Positions 55,667-64,000 of a stretch of DNA of 64,000 bases are shown here, one piece after another. The DNA is from Daphnia pulex. Its lineage: Eukaryota; Arthropoda; Branchiopoda; Diplostraca; Daphniidae. Both the position numbers and the translations under genes were made by a program. Location: NCBI RefSeq assembly GCF_021134715.1, contig NC_060019.1, positions 7,688,001-7,752,000 on the forward strand, written 5' to 3'. A model generated the notes under the pieces. The model was not told the origin of the DNA, did not search any database, and was given only the letters and a program-made list of their open reading frames with translations. How positions within the stretch are numbered: position 1 is the first letter of the stretch; each line of letters opens with the position of its first letter.

Positions 55667-58600
55667 TACGCCTCTCTTCTCCTTTTTGTGTGTGGGAAAA
55701 ATTCTTCTTCTTTTTTGTTTGTTTATTTACAGAAGAAAAGAGACAAGAGATGGCGTTGTCTGCTGTGAAATAATAAAAATTATTATCAAATACATCCTCC
55801 CCTCTCTTTTTTTCCCCCCCCCAACAGAAATATACAGGCGCTTCATATGTACTAACACACACACACAGTAGTAGTTTTTCTTTTTTAGGTTTTCCTTTGT
55901 GCTGCAGCAGAGTGAGCCCGGTGCTGGTCGAGTGGTGGCTGTGGGAGTTTTTAAGGATGGTGAAGAGTGGGTGGATCAAACGACCTCCAACCACCACCGG
56001 TCTATTCCCCCCTTCCCTTTTTATTTTTTTGGCAGGCTATTGTTATTATCGTCAAAGTGCGTGTGCGACACAGTATGTGTGTGTGTTACACGCGCGCCAA
56101 CGCTACCGGTTATGAATATTTGGCATTATGTGTACAGCAACACACCAGCCGTCGCACATCCGGTACATCTTCTCTTTATATTCTGGTCTGCCCGTGTCCG
56201 TTTGATGGGACACACACAAAGAAATGGAGGGAATCGATCGACCGAGATTTCTTTTTTTTATTCCGTAAGAGAGAGAAAATCGATTTTTCTCCCCCGAGTT
56301 GTTTTGATACGAGAAAATCAAAACAATCGGTAGAGAGAAAAAACTTTCTTTTTCTTGACGAAAAACAAAACTTTCCTGTACAATTCGATGACGATGAGGT
56401 CCGTTGCGCGGCACCAAACGACTTTTTTCCCTTCGTCTATAAAAGACACACCGACACACACAAAACACAGACGGTTAGAGATGGATAGATAAGGGGGGGG
56501 GGGAGGTGGGTAGGTTAGGTTACAACAAGAACAACAAGAAACGATAGAGAAGAAGATTTAGAAGCTCCTCCTCGGGGACTTATCCAACCGAGCGTGATTT
56601 CCGCTCATGACTATTCACGAAATGCCGACGACGACGACGAGGCTGCCGTGCGACGTGCAACTCCCAACATGTAACAACAATAATAGAACCATTCTATTTC
56701 ACCCAGCTACTACTACTATTACTCTGACGACGACTTTTGCACGGCTTATTTCTGCGGGACTTTTCTCTTTTTCTTTATACTGTGCTCCATTTATAGTGAC
56801 GGGGAAGAAAGAAAAAACCTGGCGGGCATTTTTTGGTGTGTCGGTAACGGTGTCACGAACCGCAGCCAAGCGGTGTGGTCGCCACTCTTTTTTATTTTAT
56901 TTCTTTTTCTTGTTTCATTATTTAACGAGCGAACGATCACACAAAAGAAAAGAAAAAACAACAACAACAACATTGCTCACTATGCTCAGCTGCTGCTGCT
57001 ACACAATAGGCCGCGCCCCTTTGGTTGCTCATAGATGGCGTTGATGGGGTCCCACTTGGCTGCTCGAGCGTGACGGAATTTGGCGCAGACAGGTAAATAA
57101 AGAGTGAAGAAGTGGTCGGGTGAGGGGGGGGGATGGGAACAAGAAACAAAAGCCACCAACACACACACACAGAACCACTTACTTACACACACTCGAGTGT
57201 GTGTACTATACAGTCCCGAAAACAAAAAGAATAATGAATCATAGAAAAAAAAAAAATTTTCTCTCTGTCCAAAAAATGAAAAACCAGATGTTTTTTATTT
57301 TATTATTTAACCGAAAAGTTTTTGCCATTTTGGTCGCATTGTATCGACGTTGCCAGCAGGCCTCAAGTATTTATTGACTCTCTCTCTCTCTCTTGCTTGG
57401 GTTGTCCCCCTTTTGTGTGTAAAATGGATGGCCGTGTGTAGTGTATACAAGGTGAAAGAGAGTCGGAGAAAATGGTGGGGTAACGCTAACGCCATATGGT
57501 GACCGGCTCTCTATTTATACGGCCGTGTCATTTCCTGGCACACTACTACTAGTAGTAGTCGCGTTTTCTCAACTATTTATGGCTGATCACAAAAACGCCC
57601 ACCATCGATTTTTCGGCGAAAGAGTCTCGTCTGCTTTTAAAAGACAAATTTTTCGACCTCGTGTTGGTCGGTGGCTCGTGCCCCAATCAAAGATGGCGGC
57701 CGACAAAAGTCGCAAGCCAATTAACAGAGATGCACACAGAGAAATTTTTGTGTTTCAAATTCGCCAAATAAAATATAAAAGAAGAAGAAGAGAGGTGAGT
57801 GAACGTCGTCCGGTTTCAACTTTCCAGATATATATATTTTCCACGTCCTTTGTCTGCATGTCTTTTTTATTTTCCGGGTTCTAAAAAGGATAGACTCGAA
57901 GGAAAAAAAGAAATATCCTTCTCTCTCTCCTTCTAGTCTCTCTACCCTCCATTTGCCTCCCCGACAGCAGCCAGCAGCTCTCCTCTTGTATTTGTGTGTG
58001 TTATAAGGACCGGCAATGTTCTCTCTCTCTTCTTCTTATATTTCTTTTCGTAGAAAAGAAAGAAGAGGGGAGAGACAGAGAATGAACTGGTCGCTGCTTG
58101 CAGTTCGTCTCGCTACGGATGGCCGTTGCTTGCCAAAGTTTTCCTTCAAAAAATACCGAAAAAAGAAAGAGGGGTTCTTTTATATATATTTGTGTGTGTG
58201 TGTGTGTGTTATCTCCACCCCTTCCTCCTCCTTTCGTCTACACACACACAGAGAAAGAGAGAACAACAACAACAACGAGTTATATGTATTTGTGTTGATT
58301 CTTAAATGACGTAATGAATTGTTAAGTCGGGATGATAATCATCGTAATCACAAGATGAGCGACGCCAAAAAAAGAAGAAGAAGTTGGAATACAACAACAA
58401 CAACATGTACAACCTTTTTTTTTCGAAGAATTGGAGAAAAAGATGCGGGGTCTCTAGTTTCTACGATTCCTTTGTTCTGCGCGTGCTGGTTGCCATGACG
58501 ACCCCCGATCTACACACAACATTGTGAGTTTCTCCCAATGGCCAACGCCAAGTTTACTCTACTAGAAAAAAAAAACAGATGATAATAAACAGAGTGATTG

Positions 58601-61600
58601 TATAATTAAAAATGCTGGCGACTTGAAGAAAACCCGCGCCATTTTACCGAATCTTTTGCGGCTTGTCTGGCAAAAATATTCCACATTTTTCCACCATTTT
58701 TCTTTATACTTTCAAAAATGAAAAAAATGTTTTTTTTTTCTACTTTTCCATATGAAAATTCTGAAACTCGTTTCAGTCGTATAGAGAAATCCGCCACACA
58801 GACAACAACAACAAAAAATCAGCTGATTGTTTTTCTTTTTTTCTTTTCTGGCATCAATTCTTTTTTGTAAGATAATCGATAAATCATTTAGTCGGTGAAT
58901 CGCCATTCAACTTCTTTTCCTTTGAAAATAAATGTATTTTTTTCCTTTTATTTTTTATTTTTAAAAAAATAATATTTCTTATAAGCAAAATGGCGGATAA
59001 CCAGTTGGAGGGCAGACACAAAAGAATCTAACAACTTGCGGCTTTTTCTACCTTTTTCTGTCATCTTATTTATTATTTTCTCCGAATCCGCAGCAAAGCA
59101 CACACATCATCCTTTTGCCTTTTAAGGGTCGTCTCCTTTGTATAGCCTCTCTCTCCTGTTCAATTGAAATGAAAAGATTACACAGACAGTCAACCAATTT
59201 GATTTTCCACAATGGCTGCCTGATGGCGCAGTAGACGAGAGGGGTTGGCGGGGGGAAATTGATTCTTGATGACGGACCACTGGTGGTGATCCAGGTGGGG
59301 ATAAAGTGGGATCTATATACATATACAGGGAGGAGGAGGAGGACGACAAAATAAACAAGTGTCATGAGTGATGGTAATGATGTACACCCGCGCCATATTT
59401 ATATATATATAGAAATATATATGCTGCTGCTGCTGCCCTTTTAGACATTTCCCCTCCTCGTAAATTGGGAAAGAGTCGAAGGAGGGGAGATATAAAAGCC
59501 GCAAACAAAACGGATAAAGAGCGAAAAAAAAGATTTAAGACTTGACCAAGAAAAGAAATTTCTTATATTTTTTGTTCTTAAACATTTCCGGATTTAAAAT
59601 AAAAGATTAGAAAGAATCGGAAATCTCTATACGAGACGATCCGGAATCCTTATATAGTTGGAACAAGCCGAAGACACACACACACACAAAAGAGATACAA
59701 AGAGGGAGCTGGTTATAAGGCACGTTTTGCTGGAGATTATTAGTAACTAAGCTCTTCCTCAATAGTTACTGGGTGGTGCAGAGCAACGTATATATATATA
59801 GCTACAAGCAAGAGAGAGATGAAGCTCTCCCCCTACCACCACCACCACCCCACCCCATGTTTTTGAAGGGGGGAGGAGGCCACAGCCGCGCCGGATCGAT
59901 CTAAAACAGCAGCTATATAAGAACAAGGAGGAGGAGCTCTCTATAAAGACGTCTGATATTATAGAGAGAGATACACTCTAATAGAACGTCACGATCTTTC
60001 TCTTTTTTTCGCAGGGGATCAAAAGCAGTAGCCTTTTAATATTTTTCTTGATTCCATCACTAGAGATGATTGGCCAGCGCATATATAGTACACAATACAC
60101 AGCACACAGTCGACAAATCAACGCCATACATTCTAAAGTAGATGATTGACTAATGGATTGAAAAAACAGCGTCAAAAGAGCTGCTGCTCCTCCTCCTGCC
60201 GTTGTGTATTATATACTATTAATAATGTGTGTGTGTGTTTGGGAGCCGGTATGTATATGCAGCCTACATGAAGCTAGGAGACGGCACAGTGACATTTCTT
60301 GTGTGTGCCATACAGACGAACTGACGCAGCCGAAACCGCCGAGCTGCAGTATTGATTATATCCTCCTCCTCTCTCCCTCTCGGCGACCCGAAAAAGCTAA
60401 AAGGGAAAGACACACACATGGACCAGCATCTCTCCTACACACATGTGTGTACTACTACTGTACTGCGTAGACCAAAAAATTATATAACAGCACAAGAGCG
60501 TGGGGCGATTTATCTATTATATATATACGCGCCAGTATAAATATATAGCTGGCAACCTTATAGACATAACAACTCTAAATGGGAAACCTCCTCTTAGCTT
60601 TTAGTGTATGAAAAGCCCTTTTTTTCCCCCTTGCTTCCTTACTGATTTCAGGTAAGCATTTGCAGGGTTTCTCTTGTAAATATCTCTTTTTTTTCATTTA
60701 TATATTTGTCATAGGGAAAAAGAGCGTTGCCTTTTTTTATTTTAATAAATTTTAAAACTTGGCCTATGTTTTTCGGGGGCACCCTATCTGAACATCGATT
60801 GACACACGCACAGTCTAGATGGGGTGTTTATATAGAAGAGAAGAGAGGGGAGCTAGAGAGAGAGATAGGGTGGGGTTCAACTTCATACACGTTCAAAGTC
60901 CCGTGAAATCGTCAGCTGAGATAAGCCGATCAAGTTGCCCGCCTTTCTCTCACTCACTCACACGTATATAGCATGGCCAGCAGCAGCAGCATATAGGCTG
61001 CTGCTGCTGTGTGTATTTATAACCCAAAAAAAAGTATCTAATAATATTCGATTGTTTCTCCCGCAGCGGCTTTTGATCTGGGTGAAATCTATACATATTT
61101 TATATATATATAGATCTCTCCCAAATTGATTTATTAGTTATATATAAGAGAAATGAAAGAAAAGAGATATATATATTTTGTGTGTGTGTTGGAAGAAGGC
61201 GATTGGTTGTGTGTGTGTGTGTGTTGTTTTTCCATGTCGCGCCAGGGTCTATACACTCCCCCCGCAGTGTGTTGTCTAATTTAGTCACGCCAGGCGGGGT
61301 GGGTCATACACACACACACGCCAAAAAGGAGAGAGAGAGAGAGAGAGCTAGGCGATGCACACACAAAATGGAAATGTGTATAAATATACAAGGATCACCA
61401 CCACGAACGCCACCGCAAAATCGTCCTTTTCAACATGTTTTTCGTATCATTTCCCACCATTTATTTTTTGGCTGGGAAAAATGGAGAGAAAAGAAAATAG
61501 AAAAAGTTTTTATTATTTTCAATTGATTCTCTCTTGACGGATTGGAGATTGTTTGATTTGATTCGGCTGCAAACGTCGTCGTCTCCGATCTACACACAAG

Positions 61601-64000
61601 AGCGTGAAAAGGGGCCGTCGCCTCTTCGCTCGCAGCTCACGCAACGATCAATAAATAGCGAAGAGAGTCGTCGTCGTTGTGTGTCCTTGTCGAGTGCCGT
61701 GGAATCACTTTCACGAAAAATATAAATACCACACACGACCCCTCGAAATATGTGTCCCAACATCATCATCTCTCCCGCCGACGCCCAAATAAAAATAAAA
61801 ACAACCAGAAATCAATTAGTCTGATGAAAAAATTTTCAAAAAATAAACAAAATTCATACACACAACATCGAAACGTCGGAGCTAGAAAAAAAAGGAGAAA
61901 ATAAATTTGATATTCATGAAGGGAGAAATATAAACCCAACGGTTTTCCAGCCATGGGAGCCGTCGAGAAGGGGGGGAGATATGAGCGTGTTGTGAATACC
62001 CTTAGCGTGACGTCCTATACACATTTAGGTTGTGTGTGTGTGCTGGACTCTATGTAGTCCATTTGAGTAGGAAACGCGCCAATAAGGCGTAAAAGAGTGA
62101 ACAATGGGGGGACCCAGAATACACACAGAAAACTCTTTTTTCGGTTTGGGGTTTTTTTCAAGTCGAACATTCCCGGCCGTTTGTTTTTGACAAATCGCTG
62201 TAGCTGCTCTTGTTCAATGTTGGTAAAAACGTGTAGATGAGAGTTAGAAAACTGGAGGTTGTTGTGATGAATAAATGAGTGTGTGTGTGTGCCAGGGGCT
62301 AGTCGATTTCATTGATTCATCATTTATCTGTGCTGTGCTGGGATAATTTCTACGAATCGTGGCGCTTCTCATGAAGGAGCTGAGAGACAGGAATGCCGTC
62401 GTCGAAAAACGGTGGAATGAAAGAAGAAGAGAATAAAAAAGAGTAGAAAGAAGAAAGAAAGAAAGAATCCCCTGGAATGGAAAAAGAAGAAGAAGAAGAA
62501 AGAAACAAGGTAATCTCACTTGATGCCAAACCCCTCCAGGGCAGCCCCTGTCAGAGTCCCCTCCACCAGCAATCAGCGACCATTTTCAAGGCGCCCCCAC
62601 CAACATCTAAAATGGCCGCTGCTTGTTACACACTCTCGGGCCTCTTTACAAGGATGTTTCCACCCGACTTGGCGACTGTGTGTGTATGATGCCGTTGTCG
62701 AGTTCTTTTTTTTTTTACTTCCTTCTTCTTCTTCTTCTTCTCCCCAACACACAAAAGTGCTGAGAGTTCTTCTTCTCCTGGACCCCATAGATGGGCAAGG
62801 GTGCGAATCGTGGGGCCGCCCAAAAAAAGAAGAAACAACTGGGAAAATAACAAACATATACAGACTCAAGATTTTTATATTTTATTTTTTTCAAAAATGG
62901 CGGCATATGTTTATTTATACGATGTTTAGACTGGCGACTTTTTTTATTTTTAAAAAGGTGTTGTTAATGTGAAAATCATAATTTTCTGTTTTCTTCTTCT
63001 TCTTCTTCCTTGTGCTGTGCCACTTTTTGGGTTGTTGTTAAGGCTCTTGGAATGGATGTCACCGCAAATGGCGCCGAGTCTGGAAATCATTTTACACAGT
63101 CGGAAGCCTCAAACAAACGCGCGGGGAAGGAAAAAAAGTATGTCGATTTGTTTGGAAATGTCGTCGTCTACACACACAACAGGATTCGGTGCATTTCTCG
63201 GGATTCGAACGCCCCTTGAATGAATATTTAATCGTAAGGTTTTCCTTTTTATTCGCGCAATTATTAACAAACAAGTGGAAGAAGAATTTTTCTCTTTTTT
63301 GGAAAGAAGAAGAAGAAGAGAAATGGCTTTTTGACACGAGGGATGTGGGGCGGCTTTGTATGCTAATTTCTCTCTCTCTCTCAGCGTTTCCTCTTTGTGG
63401 AGAGGAGAAATGGCCGCCCGAGAATAAAAATGGCGGAAAAAGGATCTCCCTCTATGACGTCGACGCTCTTTTGTTTCCCCCCTCCATGTTATTTTGTTTT
63501 TCGACACTTGTACAAAACATCAGCAGAAAAAGAAGAAGATATATACTTTCCCGACGGACGTTCTTTTTTTTTTTCCCAGCGCTCCCGACGTCGTCGTCTT
63601 TCCTTTGTCACGGCACCAGGGGGGGTGGTGGTCGTCGTGACCGCCGCTTTTTAAAAAAAGAAATATTTATTTAATTTTTCTTTTTAAAAAAACCAACTGC
63701 ATACACAAGTTTCTTTTTAAAAAAGAATTTTATTTTTTATTCTTTTTTGTGGTTTTTTAAAATAAACGACACTAGCGCCAGCAAATTGTCCGGTTTGGTT
63801 AAAAGTCAACAGGAAACGGAGAAATGATCGTCCAGATCTCTGACAAATATAAATAAAATATAATTTTTGAAAGAAAGACGAAGAAATGGGTGATAACGAT
63901 AGTATATATATACCGAGTGTGTGTAGTGTCGTGATTTTGTTGTCGAGTTGATCACATGCAATTTACGAGTGTACACGAGGCGCGGGGGGAATCTAAAAAA
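55667..64000. other. 8.3 kb of repeat-rich DNA without a supportable gene
   Basis: After the Vps34 stop no frame shows family resemblance or convincing splice structure. The DNA is dominated by simple repeats: GT about 58192-58209, CA about 61310-61319, GA about 61329-61347, AAG about 62480-62500, TTC about 62718-62740. There are also many AAATGGC[GC]G words and cagc/tata words. Texture resembles 1-3972, so it may be intron or promoter DNA of a large gene beyond the right edge, but nothing here proves that. The Vps34 3' UTR occupies the left end. Confidence 0.5.
60978..61009. repeat. Perfect CAG/CTG inverted repeat
   Basis: Thirteen bases cagcagcagcagc (60978-60990), a 6-base spacer atatag, then the exact reverse complement gctgctgctgctg (60997-61009). 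A simple trinucleotide repeat that inverts around a TATA-like centre. Confidence 0.9.

Noticed and set aside
1..64000. tRNA, rRNA or CRISPR content
   Set aside because: No cloverleaf with matching T-arm and acceptor stem, no rRNA-like conserved stretch, and no regularly spaced direct repeats with unique spacers were seen by eye.

Overview
The window looks like crustacean nuclear DNA, most likely from a branchiopod close to Daphnia. It carries arthropod gene families with many short introns (about 60-100 bp), canonical GT-AG splice sites, an intact BEL/Pao LTR retrotransposon, and intergenic DNA full of simple repeats. No operons, ribosome binding sites, CRISPR arrays or tRNA genes were seen. 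All gene models below were built by hand from reading-frame continuity, splice signals and family conservation. For each fully modelled gene the exon lengths sum to a multiple of three.

Layout. 1-3972: intron or upstream DNA rich in microsatellites, no supported exon. 3973-23921 (+): 3' 27 exon positions of the voltage-gated sodium channel gene (para type), encoding 2009 residues from domain I S1 to the stop; the 5' exons lie outside the window. 23922-26685: para 3' UTR and convergent intergenic DNA. 26686-36260 (-): a complete ING3 chromatin-reader gene of 390 aa in nine exons. Its second intron is filled by a BEL/Pao retrotransposon (28215-36071, + strand) with apparently identical 311-bp LTRs, a 5-bp target duplication and one 2071-aa gag-pol ORF. 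37703-38873 (-): a secreted protein with a PAN/apple-like part and an expansin-like part. 39172-39492 (-): a doubtful small gene. 39843-40877 (+): thymidylate kinase. 40878-45699: no gene seen. 45700-47531 (-): a Fussel/SKOR (Ski/Sno family) corepressor. 49583-51449 (-): a GOLM1/CASC4-type Golgi type II membrane protein. 51914-55666 (+): class III PI3-kinase Vps34. 55667-64000: repeat-rich DNA without a supportable gene.

The genes do not form one pathway. They are an excitable-membrane channel, a histone-acetylation reader, a dTTP-synthesis enzyme, a TGF-beta/BMP corepressor and two endomembrane proteins, the last two divergent across a 464-bp shared promoter. The most interesting points are: the conserved pair of mutually exclusive domain III S3-S4 exons in the sodium channel; a natural leucine at a pyrethroid-resistance position; the very recent retrotransposon in a roughly 65-bp ING3 intron; the odd integrase of that element (zinc-finger cysteine pair missing, acidic insert in the catalytic core); its three tandem leader hairpins; and two near-copies of an E-box/CCAAT/TATA module on either side of the Fussel gene.
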